Source of the DNA: Herbaspirillum sp. AP02
GTDB taxonomy: Bacteria > Pseudomonadota > Gammaproteobacteria > Burkholderiales > Burkholderiaceae_D
Reading direction: 5' to 3'
Length of the DNA stretch: 64,000 bases
Assembly: GCF_015767275.1 (NCBI RefSeq)
Contig: NZ_JADWMY010000007.1
Location: 242,046-306,045 of the forward strand
Under the pieces are notes generated by a model. That model was not told where the DNA came from, did not search any database, and saw only the letters and a program-made list of their open reading frames with translations. Of the stretch, positions 8,592 through 18,702 are shown piece after piece; the first letter of the stretch is position 1, and every line of letters begins with the position of its first letter. The translations under genes were made by a program, and so were the position numbers.

Positions 8592-9908
8592 TTACAGGTA
8601 TTTCTTCAGGCGCAGGTGGTAGATCGAGACGCACACCAGGCTGATGGTCGCGCACACCATCAGGTAATAGCTGGGCGACACCGGATTGCCGGTCTTGCCC
8701 ACCAGCCAGGTCACCATGAAGGGCGTGAAGCCGCCGAAGACCGTCGCGCCCAGGCTATAGCTGATGCCCATGCCACGCACGCGGGTGGACGGCGGGAAGA
8801 TCGAGGACAGCACCACCCCCAGCGAACCGAAGTACACCGCCTTCAGGATGCCGGCCCAGATCATGATGGCCATCATCACCCACACGCTGGGCTGGGAGAT
8901 GACCCAGACGAAGGAGCCATAGATGGTGGCCAGCGTGAGCACGGTGGACACCACCATGATGCGGGTGCGGCCATAGCGGTCGGCCAGCAGACCCATGAAA
9001 GGCGCGCCCACCATCAGGATGGCCCCGGTCACCGCTGCGGCGGCGAAGGCGGTCGATTGCGGCAGGTGCAGTTGCTTGATGGCAAAGGTGGGCATATACA
9101 GCAGCATCAGGTAGGTGGCGGCGGTGGAGACCGACAGGATGCCCATGGCCACCAGCACACGGGTCACCTGCAGGCCCCAGGAAGCGTCATCCGCCTGACT
9201 GGCCTGGGCCTTCTTCGCCATCGGCACTTCATCGATGTGACGACGGATGTACAGGCCCACCGGCGCGATCAAGAGGCCGAAGGCGAATGGCAGGCGCCAG
9301 CCCCAGGCGGAAATCTGCTCGGGCGTGAGCCACAGGTTCAGCAGGAAGCCGGCCAGCGCCGCCATCAGCGCGGCCGCGCCCTGGCTGGAGAATTGCCAGC
9401 TGGCCATGAAGGCGCGGCGCTTGGAGCCGGTCTCGGTCAGCAAGGCAGTCGCCGAACCGAACTCGCCACCGGCCGACAGCGCCAGCAGGATGCGCGCCAC
9501 CAGGATGCCGATGGGGGCCGCCACGCCGATCGATTCATAGGTCGGGATCACGGTACAGATCAGGGTGCCCACCACGGTCATCGACAGCGAGACCAGCAGC
9601 GCCGGCTTGCGCCCCACCTTGTCGCCGTACCAGCCCAGCAGGATGGCACCCAGCGGACGGAACAGATAGGACAGGCCGAAGGTAGCGAAGGTCACCAGCA
9701 GCGAGACCGTGTCGTCGCCGGTGGGGAAGAACAGCTTGGAAATGGTGACGGCGAAGAAGCCGTAGGCCACGAAATCGAACCATTCCAGGGCATTGCCGAT
9801 GGAGGAGGCAATGATCAGCCGCCGCGTGCGGGCGGCCGACATCGGGGCCGGCTCGCTGTGCGCGCTGGGTGAGACTTCCTGTGCTGCCGATGGAGACGCT
9901 GCGTTCAT
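8592..9908 (-). CDS. MFS transporter, metabolite:H+ symporter (MHS/ShiA-like)
   Basis: A 438-aa major-facilitator protein with twelve predicted helices. The start of the fold (SSIGNALEWFDFVAYGFFA), the helix 2-3 loop (GWYGDKVGRKPAL), LSAGGEFG in helix 4 and ADRYGRTR between helices 8 and 9 are those of the metabolite:proton symporter family (KgtP, ShiA, citrate carriers). It probably imports a carboxylate or similar small substrate. It lies 85 bases downstream of an M20 peptidase in the same direction, so the pair may import and hydrolyse the same compound. Start at 9908; a reading frame to 10037 adds a low-complexity tail. Confidence 0.88.
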   Translation of the reverse strand: MNAASPSAAQEVSPSAHSEPAPMSAARTRRLIIASSIGNALEWFDFVAYGFFAVTISKLFFPTGDDTVSLLVTFATFGLSYLFRPLGAILLGWYGDKVGRKPALLVSLSMTVVGTLICTVIPTYESIGVAAPIGILVARILLALSAGGEFGSATALLTETGSKRRAFMASWQFSSQGAAALMAALAGFLLNLWLTPEQISAWGWRLPFAFGLLIAPVGLYIRRHIDEVPMAKKAQASQADDASWGLQVTRVLVAMGILSVSTAATYLMLLYMPTFAIKQLHLPQSTAFAAAAVTGAILMVGAPFMGLLADRYGRTRIMVVSTVLTLATIYGSFVWVISQPSVWVMMAIMIWAGILKAVYFGSLGVVLSSIFPPSTRVRGMGISYSLGATVFGGFTPFMVTWLVGKTGNPVSPSYYLMVCATISLVCVSIYHLRLKKYL

Positions 9909-9993
9909 GTTCTTGTTCCCGGTGGAAAGAGGGACTGCGTTGGATGGCGTGAGGTTGCGTACGGTGGATGCTGCGGACCCGGAGCCTCGGGGA

Positions 9994-11424
9994 TCACGCC
10001 GGCATTGGGCTCGCGGCCTGCCCGGTGCGCCGTGCATCGGCTACCTGCCGTCCCTGGCGTCCGATATCCCACAGCAGGCCCGCCATCAGTTGCAAGCCCT
10101 CGCGGGCCACCGAGCCCAGCAAATGTTCATCCGGCGCATGCTGCGAGCAGGAGGGGTAGGAATGCGGTACCCACAGCGTGGGCAGGTTCAGCGCTTCCGA
10201 AAAGCAGTGGTTGGGGATGGTGCCGCCCAGGTTGGGCAGGATGGTCACCGGCTTGCCGGCAGTCTCCTGCATGGAGGCGGTGGCCAGCGCGACCCAGGGG
10301 TCGTCCGGATCAAGACGGGTGGCCGGAGCCGCCGCCTGGATCTCGATCTGCACGTCGTGGCAACCCTGCTCGTCGAGATGCTTGCGCAAGCTCGTCTGCA
10401 CGTCCTCCCACACGGTGCCGACCACGAAACGCAACTGGAACACGACCTGCGCCCGTGCCGGGATGGCCCCCACCGGACGCTGTGCATTGCCGGCCTCGAA
10501 GGCGATCAGTTCCAGCGTATTCCAGGCAAACAGGCGCTCGCCGGCAGACAAGCCGGGCTCGCCCCATTGCGCATCGAGCTTGGGATCGCCGGCATCGCTG
10601 CCCACGGCAAAGTCACGCACCAGCGTGCGCACGCGCTGGCTGACCTGGCGCGGACGCAGACCGGGCACCAGGATCACGCCCCGCGCATCCACCAGCGAGG
10701 CCGCCACATTGGCCAGCACGGTGGCCGGATTGCGCAGCACGCCGCCCCAGTTGCCGGCGTGATGGGCGCCATTGCCGGTATCGAGACTGAGTTTGAACTG
10801 CAACGCGCCACGCGAACCGAGGAACAGCGTCGGGCTGGACGCCGCCAGCCGCGGGCCGTCCGAGGCCAGGAACAGGTCTGCCTCCAGGTAATCGGCGTGC
10901 TCGCGACATGCCTCGTAGAGGCCGGGCGATCCGACTTCTTCCCCCATCTCGAAAATCATCTTCACATTGCAACCGAGCTTGCCGTCGGCCGCCCGGATCG
11001 CCGCTGCCAGTGCGCCCAGATTGATGCTGTGCTGCCCCTTGTTGTCGGCGGCGCCGCGTCCGTACCAACGGTCTCCATGCGGCTCCAGCTGCCAGGGTGA
11101 ACGGTCCTGCTGCCAGCGACCTTCCTGGCCGTTGACCACGTCGCCATGCCCATACATGAGCACGGTCACGGCATGTTCAGACTCGATGCGGCGTGCCAGC
11201 AGCAGCGGCGGCGCACCGGCAATCGGGTTGTCCACCTGGCGTGATTCGAAGCCCAGTGCCGCCAGGGCCGGGGCGATCTCGTCCTGCAGATACTGCGCCA
11301 GCTCGGAGGCGCGAGCGGCGTTCTGGCTTTCGGTGGGTAGCGCGATACGACGCTGCAGGTCGTCCTGGAAACGACCGGAGTCGAAATACTCGGCGGCCAG
11401 GCGGAGGGCGGTACTGCGGGACAT
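9994..11424 (-). CDS. M20-family metallopeptidase / amidohydrolase
   Basis: A 476-aa zinc peptidase of the M20 family (ArgE/DapE/CPG2/carnosinase). Metal-ligand motifs are in place: YGHGDVV (His and the following Asp), YGRGAADNKGQ, the catalytic MGEEVGSP pair, ASDGPR, and a late His in PHSYPSCSQHAPDEH. A dimerisation insert lies between about residues 210 and 330. The substrate is not known; dipeptides or N-acyl amino acids are usual for the family. It is the first gene of a two-gene unit with the MFS transporter and is divergent from a LysR-type regulator, which probably controls it. Confidence 0.9.
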   Translation of the reverse strand: MSRSTALRLAAEYFDSGRFQDDLQRRIALPTESQNAARASELAQYLQDEIAPALAALGFESRQVDNPIAGAPPLLLARRIESEHAVTVLMYGHGDVVNGQEGRWQQDRSPWQLEPHGDRWYGRGAADNKGQHSINLGALAAAIRAADGKLGCNVKMIFEMGEEVGSPGLYEACREHADYLEADLFLASDGPRLAASSPTLFLGSRGALQFKLSLDTGNGAHHAGNWGGVLRNPATVLANVAASLVDARGVILVPGLRPRQVSQRVRTLVRDFAVGSDAGDPKLDAQWGEPGLSAGERLFAWNTLELIAFEAGNAQRPVGAIPARAQVVFQLRFVVGTVWEDVQTSLRKHLDEQGCHDVQIEIQAAAPATRLDPDDPWVALATASMQETAGKPVTILPNLGGTIPNHCFSEALNLPTLWVPHSYPSCSQHAPDEHLLGSVAREGLQLMAGLLWDIGRQGRQVADARRTGQAASPMPA

Positions 11425-11572
11425 GGAACAGGCTCCTTGATACTTGATCTGGAAGTGATTCTAGGAGCCACCGATATTTCTAACAATGTCAATTTTTAAA
11501 ACGCTTCATTCTAATTTTAGCAAATTAATAATTCATGCTGCAGTACGATATTTAGCCCAAAAACCGTGCATC

Positions 11573-11593
11573 AATTGCGAAATTCCTGCAATT
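11573..11593. promoter_or_regulatory. Candidate LysR operator in the divergent promoter region
   Basis: Between the M20 gene and the LysR gene is a perfect interrupted palindrome, AATTGC-N9-GCAATT, that contains the T-N11-A pattern recognised by LysR-type regulators. It sits 131 bases upstream of the regulator ATG and 149 bases upstream of the peptidase ATG. The whole 11425-11703 spacer is A+T-rich. Confidence 0.5.
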
Positions 11594-11703
11594 TTTTGTC
11601 CAATTATGCCGCCGCGCACCATAACAAACTTCCACTGCGTTGCAATGATTAAGTCCATAACTTGTTTAAAATAGAAATCTCTCTCACCAGCCTCCTTTCC
11701 GCC

Positions 11704-12627
11704 ATGCAAAGTACCACGCTGCGCTATTTCTACCAGGTCGGCCGCACCGGCTCACTCACCGCCGCGGCCGAACGGCTGCATGTGGCCGTCTCGGCCGTAA
11801 GCCGCCAGGTCGCCAAGATGGAGGAAGAGACCGGCGTCCCGCTCTTCGAACGGCGCGCACGCGGCATGGTGCTGACACCGGCCGGCGAGGTATTGATGGC
11901 CTTCGCCCGACGCAATTTGCTGGAGGTGGAACAGGTGCTGGCCGAGGTCAAGGGTCTCAATGCGGTGGGCCAGAGCGTGGTCACCCTGGCCTGCTCGGAA
12001 GGCTTCGCCTGGGACCTGCTGCCCAATGTGATGGCGCAGTTCCGCGAGCAGTATCCGGGCATGCAGTTCAAGCTCAACGTGGTGGGCGCGGCCAAAGCCT
12101 CGCAGATGGTCGTCGATGGCGAAGCCGATATCTCGGTCACCTACAGCCTGGGACCGGCCGAAGGCCTGGCCATTGCCTATCGAGAGTCGGGGCCGATCTT
12201 TGCGCTGATGAAGCGGGAGCATCCGCTGGCCACGCGCAAGCTGCTGGCCCTGAATGATCTGCAACCCTTTCCTCTGGCGCTGCCCGAGCAAGGCTCCACG
12301 GTCCGACAGCTGTTCGATATCGCCTGCGGCATGCGTGGCCTGCTGTTCGCCCCGGTCTTCACCAGCCATTCGCTGGGCGCGGTGTACCGTTTCACGGCGC
12401 GCTCGCCCGATACGGTCGCGCTGGGTGGCTTCCTGACCGTGCAAGAGCGTGCCGAGGAAGACGGCATGGCCCTGGTCGCCATGGCCGAGTCCGAACTGCA
12501 TCAGCGCACCCTGCAGGTGCAGACCATGGCCGGACGCAAGCTACCACCGGCAGTCTCGGCCTTCGCCGACTTCCTGATCACGGCGATCCGCCAGATTCGC
12601 AACCGCCACGCATTGGGGGCAGGCTGA
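11704..12627 (+). CDS. LysR-family transcriptional regulator
   Basis: A 307-aa LysR-type regulator with an N-terminal winged helix-turn-helix (TGSLTAAAERLHVAVSAVSRQVAKMEEE, about residues 13-40) and a C-terminal substrate-binding domain. It is transcribed divergently from the M20 peptidase and MFS transporter operon and most likely regulates it. The ATG at 11704 begins directly before the HTH, as is normal for the family. A TTG at 11662 would add 14 residues. Confidence 0.9.
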   Translation: MQSTTLRYFYQVGRTGSLTAAAERLHVAVSAVSRQVAKMEEETGVPLFERRARGMVLTPAGEVLMAFARRNLLEVEQVLAEVKGLNAVGQSVVTLACSEGFAWDLLPNVMAQFREQYPGMQFKLNVVGAAKASQMVVDGEADISVTYSLGPAEGLAIAYRESGPIFALMKREHPLATRKLLALNDLQPFPLALPEQGSTVRQLFDIACGMRGLLFAPVFTSHSLGAVYRFTARSPDTVALGGFLTVQERAEEDGMALVAMAESELHQRTLQVQTMAGRKLPPAVSAFADFLITAIRQIRNRHALGAG

Positions 12628-12843
12628 TCCGCGAGCTGGGCGGCGGGCCATGCACTGATGCGGCCTGGACGCCACGTTTTACGCAGGGCGCAGAGCCTGA
12701 ACGCGCCCCGCCCATGGCACGAACCGGCGCTGCATGAGAAAATGCCGGTCCTCCGCCCGTGCCCAGCCATCTTGCCCGTTGACCAACCGGCAAGCTTGTC
12801 GTTGGTGCGGCAGCAACAGCCTACCGATGAAGGAATTCCCCCC

Positions 12844-13818
12844 ATGAACGACATTGCAGCCGCAGCGCAACTGTCCGACCTGACCGACCTGCCCCAGCTT
12901 CCCGGACTGGATGAAACGGCCACGCCGGCGGCCGGCGCGCATGCGGAAGTGACCGCGCGCGGTTCGCGCCGCTTCGAGATCCTGGAAAAGGGCATCCGCC
13001 GCATGACCGGCCGTGCCATCGCCGACTTCGACATGATCCGCGACGGCGACGTCATCATGGCCTGCATGTCCGGCGGCGCCGACAGCTACACCATGCTGGA
13101 AACGCTGCGCTACCTGCAGACGGTGGCACCGGTGAAGTTCGAGATCATCGCCGTGAACCTGGACCAGAAGCAGCCGGGTTTCCCCGAGCACATCCTGCCC
13201 GCGTATTTCGAGCGCATCGGCGTGCGCTACCGCATTGTCGAGGAAGACACCTACAGCATCGTCAAGGACAAGATCGCCCCCGGCAAGACCACCTGTTCCC
13301 TGTGCTCGCGCCTGCGCCGCGGCATCCTCTACCGCGTGGCCAAGGAACTGGGCGCCACCAAGATCGCCCTGGGCCACCACCGCGACGATATCCTGCATAC
13401 CTTCATGCTCAACATGTTCTACGGTGGCAAGATCAAGACCATGCCGCCCAAGCTGATTGCCGATGATGGCGAGAACGTGGTGATCCGCCCGCTGGCCTAT
13501 GTGCGCGAACCGGACATCAAGAAATACGCGGCTGCCATGGAATTCCCGATCATCCCCTGCAATCTGTGCGGATCGCAGCCCAACCTGCAACGCCAGGCCA
13601 TGCGCGAAATGCTCAATGATTGGGAAAAGACCAATCCGTTGTGGATCAAGAGCATGTTCACCGCCATGGCCAACATCACCCCTTCGCACATGCTGGACCG
13701 TAGCCTGTTCGACTTCGGCAGCTTCCAGCCCGTGGCCGGCAAGGAGGCCTCGGGCGACACCCTGTTCGATCGCGACGATCAGCTCGACCAGGGTCAATCG
13801 GTCGTCAACCTGCTCTGA
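12844..13818 (+). CDS. ttcA: tRNA 2-thiocytidine synthetase TtcA, with altered PP-loop
   Basis: A 324-aa protein that closely follows TtcA, the Fe-S enzyme that thiolates cytidine 32 of several tRNAs. Family blocks are all present: [48 protein letters not shown] with its CSLC cysteines, and [12 protein letters not shown] with the third cysteine. The PP-loop, which binds ATP, reads SGGADS (codons GGC GGC GCC GAC near base 13070) instead of the usual SGGKDS. Losing the lysine may lower activity or mark a paralogue. About 40 N-terminal residues are not conserved. Start at 12844 is the ATG after GAAGGAA. Confidence 0.88.
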   Translation: MNDIAAAAQLSDLTDLPQLPGLDETATPAAGAHAEVTARGSRRFEILEKGIRRMTGRAIADFDMIRDGDVIMACMSGGADSYTMLETLRYLQTVAPVKFEIIAVNLDQKQPGFPEHILPAYFERIGVRYRIVEEDTYSIVKDKIAPGKTTCSLCSRLRRGILYRVAKELGATKIALGHHRDDILHTFMLNMFYGGKIKTMPPKLIADDGENVVIRPLAYVREPDIKKYAAAMEFPIIPCNLCGSQPNLQRQAMREMLNDWEKTNPLWIKSMFTAMANITPSHMLDRSLFDFGSFQPVAGKEASGDTLFDRDDQLDQGQSVVNLL

Positions 13819-14269
13819 TTCCCACCTCGGCCGACACCATTCTCATCCTTGCCAAGGCCGGGTCGAGACTTAGGGTGACGAGACACCACGTCTCACCTTG
13901 TTCCCCGGAAGCCCGCCTGCAGCGTGGCTTGCGCGGCCGGGGCGGCGGCCAGCCCCGGCCAAAAAAGTAAATTTTTGTTGTCACCCGGCTATAGTCGGGG
14001 ATTGGACGACAAATACCCTCCTCTTCGACGCTTGAAGGCGAAAAACCCCATGTTCTAATCTGACCCATCGTAGTGAGCTGCCGCGAGGGCTCGCTGCCAG
14101 GTAAGAATAAAGATAACCATGCAGTCGTGGTTTCGCAGGGAAACGTGATCCCGACACGGAAAATACCGGGAGGCCGAGCCGCCACCGACGTGCCGGCCGC
14201 CGCGTGAAACATCGCACCCACGCCTCTGCACCCGAACGACTCTCCGCCCTACGTGTAAGAGGCTGCCTG
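13819..14269. other. 451-bp spacer upstream of the sugar locus
   Basis: No gene is visible. It contains a GC-rich hairpin (GGCCGGGGC with GCCCCGGCC, about 13936-13962) followed by A rather than T, so it is not a standard terminator for either strand. After it comes an A+T-rich patch and further small inverted repeats leading to rfbG. The promoter for rfbG-galE must lie here, but I could not fix a -35/-10 pair. Confidence 0.5.
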
Positions 14270-15346
14270 ATGGCTCATTTTTGGCGCGACAAGCGCGTTT
14301 TCATCACCGGTCACACCGGCTTCAAGGGAAGCTGGCTGACTCTTTGGCTGCACCTGATGGGCGCCAAAGTCAGCGGCTATTCGCTGCCGGCACCGACCAA
14401 TCCCAGCCTGTTCCACCTGGCGCGGCTGCACAATTGCGTGCAGACCACCACCGGTGACGTGCGCGATCCCAAGCACCTGGCCGAAACATTGGCGGCGGTG
14501 CAGCCGGACATCGTCTTCCACCTGGCAGCCCAGCCGCTGGTGCGCGACTCCTACAGCACACCCCTAGATACCTATGCCACCAACGTGATGGGCACCGCCC
14601 ATCTGCTGGAGGCAGTGCGCCACACGCCGTGCGTGCGCTCGGTGGTGGTGGTCACCAGCGACAAGTGCTATGAAAACCGTGAATGGCTATGGGGCTATCG
14701 CGAGGACGACCCGATGGGCGGCCACGATCCCTACAGCAGCAGCAAGGGCGCAGCCGAACTGGTGACCTCGGCTTACCGCCGCTCCTTCTTCGCCAAGGAC
14801 CCGGAAAACCCGGTCGGCATCGCCAGCGTACGCGCCGGCAATGTCATCGGCGGCGGCGATTTCGCGCCCGACCGGCTGGTACCCGATTTCATCCGCGCGC
14901 TGGAACGAAACGACGCCGTCAGCATCCGCAACCCGCACGCCGTGCGGCCCTGGCAGTTCGTACTGGAGCCGCTGTCGGGCTATCTGCAGATCGCCCAGTT
15001 ACTCTATGAGCACGGCGGCAAATATGGCGAGGCCTGGAACTTCGGCCCGGCCGATACCGATATGCAGACCGTCAGCCAGCTCTGCGCCACCTTCAATCAT
15101 TCCTTGCAGAAGAACGACGTGATGCCGGTGGAAGTCAGACTGGAGCCGCAACCGCAAGGCCCGCATGAGGCCGGCACCCTGCGCCTGGACATCTCCAAGG
15201 CACGGCAGCGCCTGGACTGGATTCCCAAGATGGAGCTCTACACCGCGCTGGAACTGACTGCGCAATGGTATGCCGGCTACCTCAACAACGAGGATCTGCG
15301 CGGCCTGAGCGAGAATCAGATCGCCTTCTACCAGAGTCTGACATAA
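14270..15346 (+). CDS. rfbG: CDP-glucose 4,6-dehydratase
   Basis: A 358-aa extended SDR that converts CDP-glucose to CDP-4-keto-6-deoxyglucose. The NAD-binding motif is the RfbG form [10 protein letters not shown], and [23 protein letters not shown] (catalytic YxxxK) and [17 protein letters not shown] are characteristic of this enzyme. The ATG at 14270 is preceded by AGAGG. The two enzymes that act before and after it, RfbF and RfbH, are encoded about 16 kb away on the other strand (30462-32585), so the pathway is split between two convergent transcripts. galE follows 34 bases downstream. Confidence 0.93.
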   Translation: MAHFWRDKRVFITGHTGFKGSWLTLWLHLMGAKVSGYSLPAPTNPSLFHLARLHNCVQTTTGDVRDPKHLAETLAAVQPDIVFHLAAQPLVRDSYSTPLDTYATNVMGTAHLLEAVRHTPCVRSVVVVTSDKCYENREWLWGYREDDPMGGHDPYSSSKGAAELVTSAYRRSFFAKDPENPVGIASVRAGNVIGGGDFAPDRLVPDFIRALERNDAVSIRNPHAVRPWQFVLEPLSGYLQIAQLLYEHGGKYGEAWNFGPADTDMQTVSQLCATFNHSLQKNDVMPVEVRLEPQPQGPHEAGTLRLDISKARQRLDWIPKMELYTALELTAQWYAGYLNNEDLRGLSENQIAFYQSLT

Positions 15347-15380
15347 TCTCCGGGTTACGCACCCGGAGAACAGTCAGCTC

Positions 15381-16400
15381 ATGAACATCCTCGTCACCGG
15401 CGGCGCCGGTTATATCGGCTCGCATACCTGCGTGGAACTGCTTAAGGCAGGCCACGAAGTCATCGTCTTCGACAACTTCTGCAACAGCAGTCCCGAATCG
15501 GTCAAGCGGGTACAGCAGATCAGCGGCAAGCAGCTCTCGCTGGTCAAAGGCGATATCCGCAACCGCGACCAGCTCGAGAGCGTGCTGCGCGAATTCAAGT
15601 GTGATGCGGTCATCCACTTCGCTGGCCTGAAGGCTGTGGGCGAATCGGTGGAAAAGCCGCTGATGTACTACGACAACAACGTGGTCGGTACGGTGCGCCT
15701 GCTGGAAGCGATGGAAGCCACTGGCGTGAAGACCATCGTCTTTTCCTCCTCGGCCACGGTATACGGCGATCCGCAATACCTGCCCCTGGATGAAGCCCAT
15801 CCGCTATCGGCCAGCAATCCCTACGGCCGTAGCAAGATCGTCATCGAAGACATGCTGCGTGACTATCATCGCGCCCATCCCGACTGGAAGATCGCGCTGC
15901 TGCGCTACTTCAATCCGGTAGGCGCGCACGAGAGCGGCCTGATCGGCGAGGACCCCAACGGCATTCCCAACAACCTGATGCCCTTCGTGGCGCAGGTGGC
16001 CATCGGCCGCCGCGAGAAGCTCAACATCTGGGGCGGCGACTATGCCACGCCCGACGGCACGGGCGTGCGCGACTTCATCCATGTGGTGGACCTGGCCCAT
16101 GGCCATGTGGCCGCACTGCAGGCTCTTACGACGCCACAATGCTTCGCGGTCAACCTGGGCACCGGCATCGGCTACAGCGTACTGGACGTGGTCAAGGCCT
16201 ACGAAAAGGCTTGCGGCAAGACCTTGCCCTATACCATCGCCGATCGCCGTCCCGGCGACATCGCGTCCTGCTACGCCGATCCGGCGCAGGCCAGCGAAAA
16301 GCTCGGCTGGGAAGCCAGACTCGGACTGGATGCCATGTGTGCGGATTCCTGGCGGTGGCAGCAGAAGAATCCCAACGGATTCAAAGACAGCGCCGCCTGA
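15381..16400 (+). CDS. galE: UDP-glucose 4-epimerase
   Basis: A 339-aa NAD-dependent epimerase that interconverts UDP-glucose and UDP-galactose (or the N-acetyl forms). It has the GalE-type glycine motif [20 protein letters not shown] with the active-site serine, NPYGRSK (YxxxK), [19 protein letters not shown], and [14 protein letters not shown]. It forms a two-gene unit with rfbG and converges with the minus-strand sugar cluster, whose last gene ends 17 bases beyond. Supply of UDP-Gal or UDP-GalNAc for surface polysaccharide is the likely role. Confidence 0.95.
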   Translation: MNILVTGGAGYIGSHTCVELLKAGHEVIVFDNFCNSSPESVKRVQQISGKQLSLVKGDIRNRDQLESVLREFKCDAVIHFAGLKAVGESVEKPLMYYDNNVVGTVRLLEAMEATGVKTIVFSSSATVYGDPQYLPLDEAHPLSASNPYGRSKIVIEDMLRDYHRAHPDWKIALLRYFNPVGAHESGLIGEDPNGIPNNLMPFVAQVAIGRREKLNIWGGDYATPDGTGVRDFIHVVDLAHGHVAALQALTTPQCFAVNLGTGIGYSVLDVVKAYEKACGKTLPYTIADRRPGDIASCYADPAQASEKLGWEARLGLDAMCADSWRWQQKNPNGFKDSAA

Positions 16401-16417
16401 CTCCGGCCAAAGGCCAT

Positions 16418-17392
16418 TCAGCCGCGTTGCCGCAGGGACCGGACCGTATCCGCGATGGCCTGGCGCAAGCCGCGCACTGGCGGCGCGCCTAGCGCCTGGG
16501 CCTTGGTGATATCGGGAATGTAGCGGTTGCGGCCCGGATTGTCGGCAGCCGCCTTGGCCATGATCCGTACCGGCTTGTCCGGAGCAACCAGCTCACGCAC
16601 TAGCCCGGCCAGTTCGGCCACCGTCACCGCCTCCGCCGAACCTACGTTGTAGGCTTCGCCAGCCTTGCCATCGCGCAGCAAGAACGTCAGCCACTGCGCA
16701 AGGTCGGCCTGGTGCATGTAGGAACGCACCGGAGTGCCATCTCCGCCCACCACGATTTCCTGCCCGTACAAGGCATCGCGAATAAAATTGCCGATGGCGA
16801 AGTGCGCGTTGAGCGGCAGGTCCTCGCCGACAAAGGCAAAGCAGCGTGCCACTACCGCATCGAACCCGTATTGCGCCGCATACAGCGCGCACAGGTGCTC
16901 CGCCTGGCGCTTGGCCAGGCTATAGACATTGCCGGGGTTGAGCGGGTCGGGCATGCTGTGAAGATGTTCCGGCATCGCCACCAAGCCGGCAGGCTGCGGC
17001 CCGTAGGCGCCACCTGAACTGGTGAACAGGAAGCGCGCGGCACCGGTGGCCACTGCCAGCTCCAGCATATGGCGCGTGCCCGCCGCGATCTGGTCGTACC
17101 GCTCCAGCGGCGTCAGCCTCGCTGCATCGGTGGAGTCGGCCGCAGCATGCAGAATGTGGGTGAACCTGTCGGTGCGCGGCAAGGTCTGCGGCGACAGGAT
17201 GTCGCCCTCGTGAAAGCGCAGCCAGGGCAGCCCATCGAACTCGGGATACTGGTCCAGGAAGCGGCGTGGCGCCCGACTGAGCACGACGATCTGAGCGCAG
17301 TCCGGCGCGCCGCCCTCTCCTGCCCGATCAAGGAAATGGCGCAGCAGCGCCTTGCCGAAGAAACCTGTCCCACCGGATATCAGAAGTTTCAT
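16418..17392 (-). CDS. NAD-dependent sugar epimerase/reductase
   Basis: A 324-aa extended SDR with the nucleotide-binding loop SGGTGFFGKALL, FTSSGGAYGP (active-site Ser), a displaced catalytic pair in NVYSLAKRQAEH (YxxxK) and a GDGTPVRSYMHQADLA block. It is the last gene of the long minus-strand sugar cluster. It could carry out the final ketone reduction or epimerisation of a CDP-sugar (the role of YerF or RfbJ in other pathways), but the substrate cannot be read from sequence. Start at 17392 places the glycine motif at the N-terminus; an in-frame ATG at 17407 is equally possible. Confidence 0.82.
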   Translation of the reverse strand: MKLLISGGTGFFGKALLRHFLDRAGEGGAPDCAQIVVLSRAPRRFLDQYPEFDGLPWLRFHEGDILSPQTLPRTDRFTHILHAAADSTDAARLTPLERYDQIAAGTRHMLELAVATGAARFLFTSSGGAYGPQPAGLVAMPEHLHSMPDPLNPGNVYSLAKRQAEHLCALYAAQYGFDAVVARCFAFVGEDLPLNAHFAIGNFIRDALYGQEIVVGGDGTPVRSYMHQADLAQWLTFLLRDGKAGEAYNVGSAEAVTVAELAGLVRELVAPDKPVRIMAKAAADNPGRNRYIPDITKAQALGAPPVRGLRQAIADTVRSLRQRG

Positions 17393-17437
17393 TGCGTCTC
17401 TTTTCATGTTGGCCCGCTCACGAGAACGTAGCGGATT

Positions 17438-18637
17438 TCAGAACACCAGCACCTTCTGCGCCCCTGCCTCGGCCAGCATTCTTCCTATCGTCTCGCCACC
17501 CCACGATACGGTGACCACAATGGGCAATCCGGCGTGCTCGCGCAGCGCGGCATCACGATCCATGAAACGGTATTGCCCGGCATAGGCCGATTGCGACAGC
17601 GCTTCCCAGCGCGCATCAATCACGGCGCGCACCCGGCAGGCGGACAGCGGCCCTCCGGCCGCGCGCGAGCGGAAGAAGTTGTCGCCAAAGCCATAGACCA
17701 CGATCTCCTGGCCGGGAACGAACTGTGCCGCCATCCTGCCAGCGCGGTCGCGCTCTTGCGCAAGATAGGACGCCAGCGCCTGCGGCAGGCCATGCGGCGC
17801 CTCCAGCCCGGCCACGTTGTCGGCCCCCGCAGCGCCGATGACATAGCAGGCGGGGAAGGGATTGCCATCCTTGTAGGTGAAATCCTGCCGACCGGCCTGG
17901 CGGATTCCGAGGCCCCAGCCACGCACCACATCTGACAAGGATGCGATGGAAAAATGATTGACGTGCAGGCGGTCGAAGTAATAGCAGAACTCCCGCCGCG
18001 GCGCGGATGCATAATGCGCCGCATCCGGTACCTCGATGTAGATCTTGCCACCGGGTGCCAGCTTGCCGACGATGCGGGAAAAGTCCTTGAGATCGACGAT
18101 ATGTTCCAGCACATGCGAGAGGATGATCACGTCGAACTTCTGATCGAGTTCCTGCCACGAACGATTGAAGCGGATGCGCGGATGCGCGCCACGCCCACCC
18201 GGTGCATCTTCCTTGACGTTGGGATCGCTGCCGGTATAACGATGCTGCGGGAAGCGCGCTACCAGCGTGCGCAACAGGCCCGCCTCGCCGCATCCCACGT
18301 CGAGCACGTCCAGCGCCTCCGGCCCGCCAAGGATGGCGGCCAGGGTATCGGCTTGCGTGACATAGCGCCTGGCGTCCAGTTCGGAAATCTCCGCGTGGAC
18401 CGACATCTGATCATTGGTATTGGCGGCGTAATAGCGGTCATAGGCTTGCGCATCGACCGGTGCCACATAGGCGAAATCGCAGGCCGCACAGACCGACACT
18501 GTGATATCGGATGGCAGCCCCACGCGCTGCGAGAGTGCGAGCGACAACAAGGGCTGCCCGGGCGGCGTACCACAAAGGGGACAGGCGCACAGGGGGGGGC
18601 GTGTCCAATGGCGCGTATCGGAATGGGGGTGGTCCAT
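17438..18637 (-). CDS. Three-domain SAM methyltransferase, probable sugar C-methyltransferase
   Basis: A 399-aa protein with an N-terminal zinc-binding domain (CACPLCG, then CAACDF), a central class I methyltransferase domain (VLDVGCGEAGLL, followed by ILSHVLEHIVD) and a C-terminal domain (about residues 290-399) resembling the Methyltransf_14 fold. This order is that of sugar C-methyltransferases acting on keto-deoxy nucleotide sugars. CDP-4-keto sugars made by RfbG and RfbH would be natural substrates, but that is inference. The gap of 65 bases from the upstream FkbM-type gene is compatible with one transcript. Confidence 0.78.
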   Translation of the reverse strand: MDHPHSDTRHWTRPPLCACPLCGTPPGQPLLSLALSQRVGLPSDITVSVCAACDFAYVAPVDAQAYDRYYAANTNDQMSVHAEISELDARRYVTQADTLAAILGGPEALDVLDVGCGEAGLLRTLVARFPQHRYTGSDPNVKEDAPGGRGAHPRIRFNRSWQELDQKFDVIILSHVLEHIVDLKDFSRIVGKLAPGGKIYIEVPDAAHYASAPRREFCYYFDRLHVNHFSIASLSDVVRGWGLGIRQAGRQDFTYKDGNPFPACYVIGAAGADNVAGLEAPHGLPQALASYLAQERDRAGRMAAQFVPGQEIVVYGFGDNFFRSRAAGGPLSACRVRAVIDARWEALSQSAYAGQYRFMDRDAALREHAGLPIVVTVSWGGETIGRMLAEAGAQKVLVF

Positions 18638-18702
18638 GAGGCGTCAAGTCCTGGTCGGGGATCAAGGCAGGAGCGCAGCGTCCCGCACTACCTTGCACAT
18701 CA

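Noticed and set aside
13936..13967. GC-rich hairpin as terminator of ttcA
   Set aside because: The stem is followed by A rather than T on the plus strand, and on the minus strand the T run precedes the stem.
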